NCBI GenBank assembly: GCA_963746805.1
Contig: CAVVCQ010000003.1
Location: 62,001 to 126,000, forward strand
DNA from: DATHTC01 sp963746805
GTDB taxonomy: Bacteria > Actinomycetota > Thermoleophilia > Gaiellales > Gaiellaceae
Reading direction: 5' to 3'
Length of the DNA stretch: 64,000 nt
The notes under the pieces were generated by a model that saw only the letters and a program-made list of their open reading frames with translations, made no database searches and was not told where the DNA came from. Of this stretch, positions 49,961 to 58,503 are shown piece after piece. Numbering within the stretch: position 1 is the stretch's first letter; every line of letters starts with the position of its first letter. A program made the position numbers and the translations under genes.

Positions 49961-50886
49961 CGTCGGACGCGCCGCAGGTGCCGTTGTCGGTGGCGATCGC
50001 GACGCGCGACCGGCCGGACGCGCTCGAGCGCTGCCTCGGCTCCCTCGCGCGCGGCCACGCACGTCCGGCCGAGGTCGTGGTCGTCGACCAGAGCGACGGC
50101 CCGGCGACGGAGCGCATCGTGGCCGCGGCCGCGGCGACGTTCCCGATCCGGTACGTCCGCCATCCGCACGGAGGGCTCGCAGGGGCACAGAATCGTGCGT
50201 TCGTGGAAGCACGCGAGGAGGTGGTGGCCGTCCTCGACGACGACTGTGAGGCCGACGAGGGGTGGGTCGCCCACCTGGCGACCGTGTTCGCGGCACCGGA
50301 GGCGCCGGCGGTCGTGGCCGGGCAGGTGCTCCCACTCGGGTCACCGGCTCCCGGCACCTACGCCGTCTCGTCGCGGACGAGCACGATGCGCCGGGACTTC
50401 CACGGGAAGGCGGCTCCGTGGGACGTCGGCAGCGGGAACAACTTCGCGCTTCGACGGGCCCTCTTCCTCGAGGTCGGCGGCTGCGACGAGCGCCTCGGGC
50501 CCGGGTCGCCCGGCCTGGGCGGCCTCGACATGGATCTCTTCTATCGACTCCTGCGCGCCGGAGCGCACGTCCGGTACGAGCCGAGCGTCCGCGTCTACCA
50601 CGAGCGCAAGAGCCTCGACGAGCGGATGGCCCGTCGCGTCCCGTACGGCTTCGGGATGGGAGCGTGCTGCGTGCTCTGGCTGCGGCAGGGCGACCGCTAC
50701 TCGCTCCGCGTCCTCGCGTCGTGGCTGCGGCTCCGCCTGACGCTCCTGCTGCGCGCGCTCGCCCGCGGTCGTGCCAACGGCGTCCGCGAGGAGCTGCTCG
50801 TTCTCGCCGGCACCGCCCGTGGGCTCGGGTACGGCGCCCGCGTCGAGGACGGACGACGGGAGGGAAGCCTTGGCCGCGCCGCCTGA
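49957..50886 (+). CDS. glycosyltransferase family 2
   Basis: 309 residues, ATG overlapping the previous stop (ATGA). LSVAIATRDRPDALERCLGSL, VVVDQSDG, VVAVLDDDCEADEGW (DDD metal site) and GLGGLDMDLFYRLLRAGA. Ends in a helical, basic tail with an amphipathic WLRLRLTLLLRAL segment that may touch the membrane. Its 3' end overlaps the next gene by 17 nt. Confidence 0.91.
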   Translation: MTSDAPQVPLSVAIATRDRPDALERCLGSLARGHARPAEVVVVDQSDGPATERIVAAAAATFPIRYVRHPHGGLAGAQNRAFVEAREEVVAVLDDDCEADEGWVAHLATVFAAPEAPAVVAGQVLPLGSPAPGTYAVSSRTSTMRRDFHGKAAPWDVGSGNNFALRRALFLEVGGCDERLGPGSPGLGGLDMDLFYRLLRAGAHVRYEPSVRVYHERKSLDERMARRVPYGFGMGACCVLWLRQGDRYSLRVLASWLRLRLTLLLRALARGRANGVREELLVLAGTARGLGYGARVEDGRREGSLGRAA

Positions 50887-51793
50887 CCCGGCTGCTGCGC
50901 CGGCGGACGCGCCGCGCGTCTCCGTCTGCATCGTCTGCCGCAACGAGGCCGACAAGCTCGGCCCCTGCCTCGACTCCGTGCGCTGGGCGGACGAGATCGT
51001 CGTCGTCGACCTCGAGAGCGACGACGACTCGGCCGCGCTCGCGGAGGCCAGCGGCGCGATCGTCCTCCGGCACCCGCAGGTGCCGGTCGTCGAAGCCGTG
51101 CGGAACGAGGCCGCGGCCGCCGCGACGGGCGAGTGGGTGCTCGCGGTCGACCCGGACGAGCGCGTCTCGCCGGGGCTCGCCGCCGCGCTGCAGGAGGCGC
51201 GATGGCGCACGGACGTGGACGTCGTCGAGATCCCGTTCCTCAACCACGACCTCGGCTTCCCGGCGACCCATCCGCTCCATCGCTACGACCCGAAACCGCG
51301 CTTCTACCGGCGCACAGCGATCTCGTGGCCGACCGTGCCGAACGCGCTTCCGGAGGTGGACGAGAGCCGCGTGCTGCGCCTCCCGTCGACGGACGAGGTG
51401 GTGATGGTGCACGAGCGCAATCGCACCGTGGCCGAGGCGATCGAGCGCGCGCTCCGGTACGCGCCGGCGCAGGCCCAGGCGATGGTGGACGCGGGCGAGG
51501 TATTCACCGCCAGGCGCATGGCGGGCGAGCTCGCCCGGAAGGCGCACAAGCAGTTCGTCGTCGGCGAGCCGTGGCGCGACGGCGTCCCGGGCATGCTCCG
51601 CGCCTCGATTCTCGTCGTCTTCCACTTCTACGTCTGGGCGGCGTTCTGGCAGCTGTCGGGACAGGGGCGAACGGCAGCGGACGACCGCTTCGTGGCGCGC
51701 CTGGGCACGGCCCTCGAAGCCGCACGGACGCTCGGCCGGATCGCGCGTGTCCCGCACCGCGTCGTCCGCCGACTCGGCGGAGGCGGGAGATGA
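50870..51793 (+). CDS. glycosyltransferase family 2 (WaaE/KdtX-like)
   Basis: 307 residues from TTG 50870 (GGGAGG 6 nt upstream). VSVCIVCRNEADKLGPCLDSVRWADEIVVVDLES and GEWVLAVDPDERVSPGLAAAL (DPDE metal site) match the LPS-core type of GT2 enzymes. The helix ILVVFHFYVWAAFWQL near the C-terminus is typical of this subgroup. Overlaps both neighbours. Confidence 0.88.
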   Translation: MAAPPDPAAAPADAPRVSVCIVCRNEADKLGPCLDSVRWADEIVVVDLESDDDSAALAEASGAIVLRHPQVPVVEAVRNEAAAAATGEWVLAVDPDERVSPGLAAALQEARWRTDVDVVEIPFLNHDLGFPATHPLHRYDPKPRFYRRTAISWPTVPNALPEVDESRVLRLPSTDEVVMVHERNRTVAEAIERALRYAPAQAQAMVDAGEVFTARRMAGELARKAHKQFVVGEPWRDGVPGMLRASILVVFHFYVWAAFWQLSGQGRTAADDRFVARLGTALEAARTLGRIARVPHRVVRRLGGGGR

Positions 51794-52656
51794 GGAACCC
51801 GGCGAAGCGGGCCACCCGCGCAGCCGTCGACCGCGTCCTCGCCTACACCGATCGGCGAACCGCTCTCGCCGAGCAGACCTCGCCGGCGACGAAGGCGGCG
51901 CTGCGAGCCCTGTGGGCGACGTACCGCGCCGGCGCCGAGCGTGGGGACGGTCTCCCGGCCGTTCGGGACACCGGACTGCGCGTCTTCTCCGAGTACGACG
52001 AGGACGGCATCCTGCTGTTCCTCCTCGCGGTGCTCGGAAGCGGGACGCACCGGTTCGTCGACATCGGCGCGGGTGACTGCGTCACGGCGAGCAACACGGC
52101 GAACCTCGCGTTCAACCTCGGGTTCCACGGCCTCTTCGTCGACGCCGGCGAGGAGGCGATGGCGAGCGGCCGGGCGATCTACGGCTCGCACCCGGACACG
52201 AGGCGCTTCCCGCCCAGGTTCGCGACTGCCTGGGTGACGCGGGACAGCGTGGACGAGATCGTCGCCGAGGCGGGCCTCGACGGAGAGATCGACGTCCTCT
52301 CGATCGACATCGACGGCAACGACTACTGGATCTGGGAGGCGCTCACGGTCGCCCGGCCGCGGATCGCCGTCGTGGAGACGCACATCGAGCTCGGGCTCGC
52401 GGATCACGTGGCGCCGTACCGCGAGGACTTCGACTGGCGTGATGCCGGCGACGAGCCCATCGGCGCCTCCCCGGTCGCGATGACGAAGCTCGCCGAGCGG
52501 CTCGGCTACCGGCTCGTCGGAGGCAACCGCCTCGGCTTCAACGCCTTCTACCTCCGCGCCGACCTCGGCCAGGACGTCGTTCCGACCGTCGCCGTGGAGG
52601 AGCTCCTGCGGCACGACCGCAACCGCGAGCTCGAAGCGTCACGCCGTCCCGGCTAG
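51790..52656 (+). CDS. FkbM-like SAM-dependent methyltransferase
   Basis: 288 residues, ATG overlapping the previous stop (ATGA). RFVDIGAGDCVTASNTANLAF (SAM-binding motif I) and LSIDIDGNDYWIWEAL with VVETH (post-motif acidic residues) resemble FkbM-type O-methyltransferases. In this locus it probably methylates a sugar of the exported glycan. Its stop shares CTAG with the converging deacetylase. Confidence 0.82.
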   Translation: MRNPAKRATRAAVDRVLAYTDRRTALAEQTSPATKAALRALWATYRAGAERGDGLPAVRDTGLRVFSEYDEDGILLFLLAVLGSGTHRFVDIGAGDCVTASNTANLAFNLGFHGLFVDAGEEAMASGRAIYGSHPDTRRFPPRFATAWVTRDSVDEIVAEAGLDGEIDVLSIDIDGNDYWIWEALTVARPRIAVVETHIELGLADHVAPYREDFDWRDAGDEPIGASPVAMTKLAERLGYRLVGGNRLGFNAFYLRADLGQDVVPTVAVEELLRHDRNRELEASRRPG

Positions 52657-53624
52657 CGGTCCCCGGCAAGGGTCGCGGCGACGCGCCGGTCGAGGTGGCG
52701 CGCGAGCTCGCTCGCGGGGCCGAGCGGCGCGACGATCCGATCGACGAGGAGCGCGTCGTCCCCCGCTCTCGCTGCGCCGTCCCGTGCGACGTAGCCGCGG
52801 CGGAAGCCGGCCTCACGTGCCGCGACGGCGACACGATCGTCGGCCTTCCCCGCGGGGTAGGCGATCGCCTCGAGCGGCGCGCCGGCGGCGGCCTCGAGCT
52901 CGGCGCGCCCCTCCGTGACCGCTCGCGCCAGCTCGCTGTCGTCGAGCAGCGGCAGCAAGGGATGCTGCCGCGTGTGGAACCCGATCTCGAATCCCGCGCC
53001 GGCGAGCGCGCGAACGTCGGCGGCACGGAGACCGGCGTCCGGCGGATCCGGACCGGCCGCCGCCAGCAGCGCCTCGTCGACGGCCGCACGCCGCTCGTCC
53101 CCGAGGGTGGCGATCGCGCCGCGGAGCTCGGCGAGCGTGGGCTGCGTCGCGAGCAGGGGGTCGAGCTCGGGCGCGACACCGCTCGGGACCGTGTCTCCCG
53201 GGGCGGCCCCTCGCTCGATCGCGCGCTCCAGCCGCTCCCACCAGAACGAGCGCGGCTGCGTCAGCGCAGAGCCGCAGAGGAAGAACGTGGCAGGGAGCCC
53301 GAGCGTCACCAGCAGCGGCGCTGCGACCGCCACGTGGCTGCGGACGTCGTCGTCGAAGGTCAGCGCGACCGGGAGTCGGGCGCCGCGACGGCGCCGCCGC
53401 ACCGCCTCCGTGAGCTCTGCGGCCGGCACGACGTCGAAGCGGGCAGCCAGCAGCCGGAGCTGCTCCTCGAACCACGCGGTGCCGAGCGACGGGGAGACGG
53501 CCCGGGAGGGATCGCCGGGCGGGTCGTCGACGCGATGGAAGAGCACGACCGCGCCGAGATCCGCCACTGCGACGCGGGCCAGGCGCGCGGGCAGGCGCCG
53601 GAGTGCGGCGCGAAGGACGGTCAC
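52653..53624 (-). CDS. polysaccharide deacetylase (NodB/CE4) family
   Basis: 323 residues from GTG 53624. CE4 motifs: LTFDDDVRSH (catalytic and metal Asp), GFHTRQHPLLP (His-x3-His) and IAYPAGK. It removes N-acetyl groups from a polysaccharide. No clear signal peptide but a hydrophobic N-terminus (ARVAVADLGAVVLF). Start overlaps the flippase stop (GTGA). Confidence 0.91.
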   Translation of the reverse strand: MTVLRAALRRLPARLARVAVADLGAVVLFHRVDDPPGDPSRAVSPSLGTAWFEEQLRLLAARFDVVPAAELTEAVRRRRRGARLPVALTFDDDVRSHVAVAAPLLVTLGLPATFFLCGSALTQPRSFWWERLERAIERGAAPGDTVPSGVAPELDPLLATQPTLAELRGAIATLGDERRAAVDEALLAAAGPDPPDAGLRAADVRALAGAGFEIGFHTRQHPLLPLLDDSELARAVTEGRAELEAAAGAPLEAIAYPAGKADDRVAVAAREAGFRRGYVARDGAARAGDDALLVDRIVAPLGPASELARHLDRRVAATLAGDR

Positions 53625-55234
53625 GGCCGGAGCGCGGACGACGACGTCCGGCGTGGCTCCCGGCGGGCGAGCCTGGTGGCCGCGGCTCGGTAGAAGGCGC
53701 GCTCACCCGCCGTCGCCCCGAACACGAGGTACGGCACGGCGAAGGCCGCGAGCGCTGCGAGCGCCACCGGGACGAGCTCGACGAAGGTGTCGGGCGCGAG
53801 GACGCGGACCAGCGCCTCTGCGACGACGAGGAGCGCCGCCGTCGGCACGACCACGGGCGCGAGGGACCGGCGCAGGATCTCGGTGAGCCCAAGGCCGAGG
53901 CTGCGGCCGGCGTACGGCGTCTGGACGAGGAGCGCGGCGATGCGCGCGACGAGCATCGCCGCCGCCACCCCGGTCAGGCCCCACGGGAACACGAACACGA
54001 ACGCCAGCGCCACGTTCGCGAGGCCGGCTCCGATGGCGATCGCCGCCAGCGGCCGGTGATGTCCCATTCCAAGCAGGACGTTCACCGCCGGGAGGTTGAT
54101 GGCGTCGGTGACGACCGTGAGCGCGAGCAGGGCGACGAGCGTCCCGTACACGGCGTAGTCGGCGCCGACCCACACCTCCAGCAGCTCGCTCCCGAGGACG
54201 GCCACGGTCGTCGCCACGGCCGCTCCGACCGCCAGCGTGACCCGTGTCGACGCGAGGAACACGCCACGGAGAGCCGCGCGGTCGCGCCGGACGTGCACCT
54301 CGGTCGAGAGCGGCATCAGCAACTTCGGGAGCTCGGCGATCGACATGTACGCGGCCTGCGCCAGCCGTTGCGCGAGCGCGTACGGCGTCACCGCGGACAC
54401 CGGCAGCGTCAGCCCGATGATCACCGGGCCGGAGCGGCCGAGAAGCTGGCCCGCGACCTGCATCGTCCACACGCTGGAGCTGAAGCCCATGATCGGGCGA
54501 ACGGCGTCGCGTCGGGCACCGCGCCAGCCGTAGCCGACGTCGGGGACGGCGCGGCGGACGAGCAAGACCGAGAGGGGCTGAAGCACGATCGTCACGACGA
54601 CCGAGACGGCGACGATCGCGAGGATGCCGCGGTCGAGGATGATCATCGCGACCGTCCCTGCAGCGGTCAGGAGGGTGGCCGCGACGGCCATGACGTTCGC
54701 CAGATCGAAGCGATGCGCCCCGCGCAGCACGGCACGGGGCGTCGAGAACGGGATGCCCACCCCCACGCCCACGCCGGCCACGACCGTCAGCCAGACGGCG
54801 AGGTCGCGATCGCCCTCCGGCACGTCGAAGACGGCCGGGACGAGCGGCGCGACCACGACGGCGACGACCACGACCGCCAGCCCGAGCAGCGCGTACACCC
54901 GGAGCGCGGTGGCGACGACGGCGTGCGCCGCGTCGGGCTTGTCCTGCGCCCGGTACTCGGCCACGTACTTGACGACGGCGCTGGAGATCCCGAGGTCGAG
55001 CAGCGATCCGTAGCTGACGAGCGCGCCGACGAGCACCCAGAGCCCGAAATGGGTCGGTCCCACGTGGTGGAGGACGAGCGGCGTGAGGAGGAACGCGGTG
55101 ACGAGCGCCACGCCCTGTGCGACGTAGCCGCTCGCAGCGGCGCGGAGCAACCCGCGCCGTCGCGCCAGGTCGGCCGCGGAGTCGCCCGGCGATCGCTCGC
55201 CGAGGCCGTCCGGGCGCTGCACCTCGTCCTTCAC
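53621..55234 (-). CDS. flippase (Wzx/MATE-like polysaccharide exporter) 1
   Basis: About 537 residues from GTG 55234 (GTG 55261 also possible). Around 14 hydrophobic helices starting LLRAAASGYVAQGVALVTAF. Oligosaccharide flippases of this family move lipid-linked units across the inner membrane. Immediately upstream of the deacetylase and divergent from a second flippase. Confidence 0.88.
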   Translation of the reverse strand: MKDEVQRPDGLGERSPGDSAADLARRRGLLRAAASGYVAQGVALVTAFLLTPLVLHHVGPTHFGLWVLVGALVSYGSLLDLGISSAVVKYVAEYRAQDKPDAAHAVVATALRVYALLGLAVVVVAVVVAPLVPAVFDVPEGDRDLAVWLTVVAGVGVGVGIPFSTPRAVLRGAHRFDLANVMAVAATLLTAAGTVAMIILDRGILAIVAVSVVVTIVLQPLSVLLVRRAVPDVGYGWRGARRDAVRPIMGFSSSVWTMQVAGQLLGRSGPVIIGLTLPVSAVTPYALAQRLAQAAYMSIAELPKLLMPLSTEVHVRRDRAALRGVFLASTRVTLAVGAAVATTVAVLGSELLEVWVGADYAVYGTLVALLALTVVTDAINLPAVNVLLGMGHHRPLAAIAIGAGLANVALAFVFVFPWGLTGVAAAMLVARIAALLVQTPYAGRSLGLGLTEILRRSLAPVVVPTAALLVVAEALVRVLAPDTFVELVPVALAALAAFAVPYLVFGATAGERAFYRAAATRLARREPRRTSSSALRP

Positions 55235-55316
55235 CGCGGCACTATGCCGTCCGACAGCCACGGGACGGGTATCGGCAGCGCCGGCTCGTCGGACGAGAGC
55301 CGCGGGACGGTGACGG

Positions 55317-56780
55317 ATGAGCGACGAGGCGAACCAGCAGGAGCGACCGGCCGCGGCTGCGGAGGCCAGCCTCGGCCGCCTGGCGGGCAACACCGCCGTT
55401 CAGGTGGTGGGCAACCTCGCCGCGTCCGTCGTCGGCTTCCTGACGTTCATCGCCGTCACGCGGGGGCTCGGCTCCGAGGGCTTCGGGTCGCTGACGACGG
55501 CGCTCGTCTTCCTCATCATCCCGGTGGTGCTGGCCGACGTCGGCCTGTCGACGGCACTCCTGCGCGAGATCTCGGCCGATCCGGGGCGCACCGAGGCCGC
55601 GATGCGCGCGGCGCTGCCGTTGCGCACGGCGATCTCCTTCGTGGCGGTGATCCTCGCGGTCGCAGTCGCCTATGCGCTGCCGTTCGACGCGGCCACGACC
55701 GATGCGATCGAGGTCGGCGCGGCCGGGGCCTTCTTCTCCCTCATGAGCCTCAGCGTGATCCCGGTGCTGCAGGCCCGCCTGCAGATGCACTGGGCGATCG
55801 TCGGCACCATGGCGGGGCGACTGGTCACGCTCGGCGTGACGGTGGCCGTCCTCGAAGCCGGGTACGGGCTGACGGCGGTCGTGCTGGCGAACGTCGTCGG
55901 GCTCGCGATCACGTTCTTCGTCCACCTCGTCGCCGTCGCGCGCGTCGTGCCGCTGCGACCGCGGGTCGATCCCGCGTACTGGCGCCGACTCGCCACAGGC
56001 TCCGTCGCGATCGGCCTCGCGCTCGCGATCGCGCAGATCTACTTCCGCATCGACGCGCTGCTCATCGCCACGCTCCGCGACACGCGCGACGTGGGCCTCT
56101 ACGGCGCCGCCTTCAAGTTCATCGAGCTCGCCGACCTCGTCGGAGCCGCGATCGGGATCTCCATCTTCCCAGTGCTGGCGCGGCTCGTGGCGACGGAGCC
56201 GCCGCGTGCGCACGCGCTGCTCCAGCGAACGCTCGACGTCCTCCTCGCCTCCGCCGCGCCGATCTTCCTGCTCTTCGCGCTGCGCGCGACCGACATCGTC
56301 CTCCTCGCCTCCGGGCCGGAGTTCCGTGAGGCGGGCGACGCGCTGCGGCTGCTGGCGCCCTACGTCCTGCTGGGGTTCGTCTCGGGGCTCCTCTGGCGCG
56401 CGCTGATCGCCTGGGGGGAGGACCGGCCCCTGCTCGCGATCGCCCTCGTCCTGCTGGGCCTGAACGTGGGGCTCAACCTCGTGCTCATCCCGGAGTTCGG
56501 CTTCCTGGCGGCGGCCGTCGTCTCGGTCGTCACGCAGGTCGTGTGCGTCGTCCTGATGGGCTCGCTCGCCTGGCGGCGGCACCGGCTCCGCCCGAACCTG
56601 TGGTACCTCCGCCCCGTCCTCGTCGCGTCGGGGGCCATGACCGTCGTCCTGCTCGCGCCGCTCCCCCTGCTCGTCGCCGCACCGCTCGCGCTCCTCCTCT
56701 ATCTCGCCATCCTGCTCGCCGCGCGGGGCGCGGTGCGCGACGTCGTCGTCCGCGGGGTCCTTCCCGCCGCACGCCGTTAG
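55317..56780 (+). CDS. flippase (Wzx/MATE-like polysaccharide exporter) 2
   Basis: 487 residues. Charged N-terminus then helices starting LAGNTAVQVVGNLAASVVGFLTF, ISFVAVILAVAVAYALPF and onwards, with the family motif ATRGLGSEGFG-like (VTRGLGSEGFGSLTTA). It probably flips a second glycan unit or the same one in another step. ATG 55317. Ends 4 nt before the structured repeat copy 2, whose first hairpin may terminate it. Confidence 0.9.
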   Translation: MSDEANQQERPAAAAEASLGRLAGNTAVQVVGNLAASVVGFLTFIAVTRGLGSEGFGSLTTALVFLIIPVVLADVGLSTALLREISADPGRTEAAMRAALPLRTAISFVAVILAVAVAYALPFDAATTDAIEVGAAGAFFSLMSLSVIPVLQARLQMHWAIVGTMAGRLVTLGVTVAVLEAGYGLTAVVLANVVGLAITFFVHLVAVARVVPLRPRVDPAYWRRLATGSVAIGLALAIAQIYFRIDALLIATLRDTRDVGLYGAAFKFIELADLVGAAIGISIFPVLARLVATEPPRAHALLQRTLDVLLASAAPIFLLFALRATDIVLLASGPEFREAGDALRLLAPYVLLGFVSGLLWRALIAWGEDRPLLAIALVLLGLNVGLNLVLIPEFGFLAAAVVSVVTQVVCVVLMGSLAWRRHRLRPNLWYLRPVLVASGAMTVVLLAPLPLLVAAPLALLLYLAILLAARGAVRDVVVRGVLPAARR

Positions 56781-56784
56781 GAGC

Positions 56785-57058
56785 GTGGGGGAACCCATGG
56801 TTCCCCCACGAGCCCCCTCCTTCACCTGAGGGCTTCGAGTTGCGTCGGCGTGGCCTCCCGGGCGGATGAACCGCCCTTCGGCCGAGGGGCCTGGTCTCTC
56901 GTTGCAGTGGCCGGGCATCGTCGTGTGGCCTGCGCGCGCGCACCTGCGGTGCGGGCGCTCCGGCCAGGGACCTGCTCTCAAGGCACATGGCGTGTCGTGA
57001 CGGGCGGGATGCGCTGTGCCCCTGGACGGGGCACGCGGCGATCCCGCCCGTCCGATCG
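56785..57058. repeat. structured 274-bp intergenic repeat, copy 2 (candidate non-coding RNA)
   Basis: Same stems as 40817-41089: GTGGGGGAACC/GGTTCCCCCAC (56785-56809), GGGCGG/CCGCCC, GGCC-GAGG-GGCC, GACGGGCGGGAT (56999-57010) with 57041-57052, and GTGCCCC/GGGGCAC. Differences from copy 1 fall mainly in loops and linkers. It fills most of the 380-bp gap between flippase 2 and the glycoside hydrolase gene. The flanking sequences of the two copies are unrelated, so the element is self-contained. Confidence 0.75.
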
Positions 57059-57075
57059 TGCGGGGCGCTGAAGAT

Positions 57076-57102
57076 GAGTTAGTGGCTCAGAGCCACTAAC
57101 TC
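57076..57102. repeat. 27-bp inverted repeat, copy 2 (13-bp arms)
   Basis: Identical to 2582-2608; here the arms extend one more pair (T/A), 14 bp. It lies 58 bp past the glycoside hydrolase stop on the minus strand and 18 bp from the structured repeat. Fits a terminator between converging transcripts. Confidence 0.78.
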
Positions 57103-57160
57103 AGGCGCGCCTCTCGCCGACGACGAACGGCATTCCGTCGAAGCCTCCTGGGACCGACGT

Positions 57161-58318
57161 CTACCCGCGCGCCACGTAGTCGCGGTAGGCGAACCAGGCG
57201 GGGCGCGGCGACCAGTCGTCCCGCGTGAGCGACCAGCCCTGGTGACCGCGGTAGTTGTAGTACATGAAGCCTCCGGCCCACGGATAGCTCAGCCACAGGT
57301 CGAGCGCCTCGCGCAGGAGCTGCGCCTGGGCGCCCTCCGTGGTCGTACCGCAGCACGACCAGGTGACGCCGACGAGCGCGCCGGTCTCCGTCGCCCAGAT
57401 CTTCTTCGACCCGTCGCCGTTCGCGACCATCAGCGAGCGCAGCGACGGATTCGTCCCGTACATCTGGTACCAGGCCGACCAGCCATAGGCGGCGCCCGGA
57501 CTGTTCGGGCCGTAGTACGGGTGATGGCTCCAGGCATCGAAGCTGTTGCCGGCGCCCTCCGCGTACACCTGGCGGAGGAACGTCCTCGGGTCGATGTCCG
57601 CGCCCGCGTCCGAGGCGGGCGACGTCGAGCCTGCGAGCACCGTGATGCCCTTGTCGACTGCCTTCATCCGCGCGTACGAGGCGCGCATCAGCGACGCGTA
57701 TCGCGTGGCGTTCGGGGCCGGCAGCCAGAACGGCCGGATGTTCGGCTCGTTCCAGAGCTCGTAGTGCCGCACGCCCCGCGAGGCGTAGCGCCGGACCGCG
57801 GCCTCGGCGAAGTCGGCGAAGTCGGCGACCTTGGCCGGCTCGCACTTGTCGCTGTCCGCGCAGGCGGGCGAGCGGGCCCAGCGAGGCGTGTACGCCAGGA
57901 TCGCGAGCGGCCGGAGCCCGCGGGCAGTGGCCTGGGCGACGAGGCGGTCGTATAGCGACCAGTCGTAGGTCCCCTTGCCGGCGCGCTCGACGACGCTCCA
58001 GTGCAGGTCGAACCTGAGCCAGGCGGCGCCGATCGACCGATACCCGTCGAGCTCGCGCGCGAGGTCGGTATCGCTCGCCCACGGCAGCGTGCCGCCGGAG
58101 GAGATGCCGATCCGCGTCTTCGCGTTCGCCGCGCGCGTCGCGCCCTTCGCGGCGCCGGCGGCTGCCGGCGCGCGCCCCGAAACAGGCACATCGCCCGTCG
58201 TCACCACGGTCGCCGAGGCGGGCGCCGCGGCGGCCGGGAGCTGGACCGCCGCAAAGCCCACGACGGTGACCAGCGTGAGCAGCGCAAGCCGCCGGAGCGC
58301 GGCGGTGCGACGAGACAT
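57161..58318 (-). CDS. exported glycoside hydrolase (cellulase/GH39-like TIM barrel)
   Basis: 385 residues from ATG 58318 with a GGGGGGATC ribosome site. Signal peptide RRLALLTLVTVVGFAAV, Ala/Thr-rich linker, then a (beta/alpha)8 domain starting RIGISSGGTLPWASD. Acid/base Glu in YELWNEPN and nucleophile Glu in WATETGAL. It may trim or release the exopolysaccharide made by this locus. Divergent from the Wzc-like gene. Confidence 0.86.
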   Translation of the reverse strand: MSRRTAALRRLALLTLVTVVGFAAVQLPAAAAPASATVVTTGDVPVSGRAPAAAGAAKGATRAANAKTRIGISSGGTLPWASDTDLARELDGYRSIGAAWLRFDLHWSVVERAGKGTYDWSLYDRLVAQATARGLRPLAILAYTPRWARSPACADSDKCEPAKVADFADFAEAAVRRYASRGVRHYELWNEPNIRPFWLPAPNATRYASLMRASYARMKAVDKGITVLAGSTSPASDAGADIDPRTFLRQVYAEGAGNSFDAWSHHPYYGPNSPGAAYGWSAWYQMYGTNPSLRSLMVANGDGSKKIWATETGALVGVTWSCCGTTTEGAQAQLLREALDLWLSYPWAGGFMYYNYRGHQGWSLTRDDWSPRPAWFAYRDYVARG

Positions 58319-58380
58319 GGACGATCCCCCCGTTCGAGTGGTGGTTCGCCTCGTCCATCGGGCCACGCCGCAAAAGGCGC

Positions 58381-58400
58381 CACCCCTCGTTCGAGGGGTG
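58381..58400. promoter_or_regulatory. 9-bp inverted repeat in the divergent glycoside hydrolase/Wzc region
   Basis: CACCCCTCG-TT-CGAGGGGTG, flanked by GCC-GCAAAA-GGC and other short stems. A TTGACA on the minus strand (58457-58462) could be the -35 for the hydrolase, placing this hairpin in its leader. Could be an operator for both genes or a structured leader. Nothing I can match to a known riboswitch. Confidence 0.5.
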
Positions 58401-58503
58401 AGACCTCCCGGTCCTCGAACCGAGCTATCGTGGGAAAAGTGCGGTTTCTTACCACCGATGTCAAGCGTCGACGCGTTCGTGTGTCGGCGCGGCCAGGCCA
58501 CCC

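Noticed and set aside
58381..58460. c-di-GMP or c-di-AMP riboswitch upstream of the glycan genes
   Set aside because: Short stems and a GCAAAA loop are present, but the conserved core motifs of those riboswitches are not.
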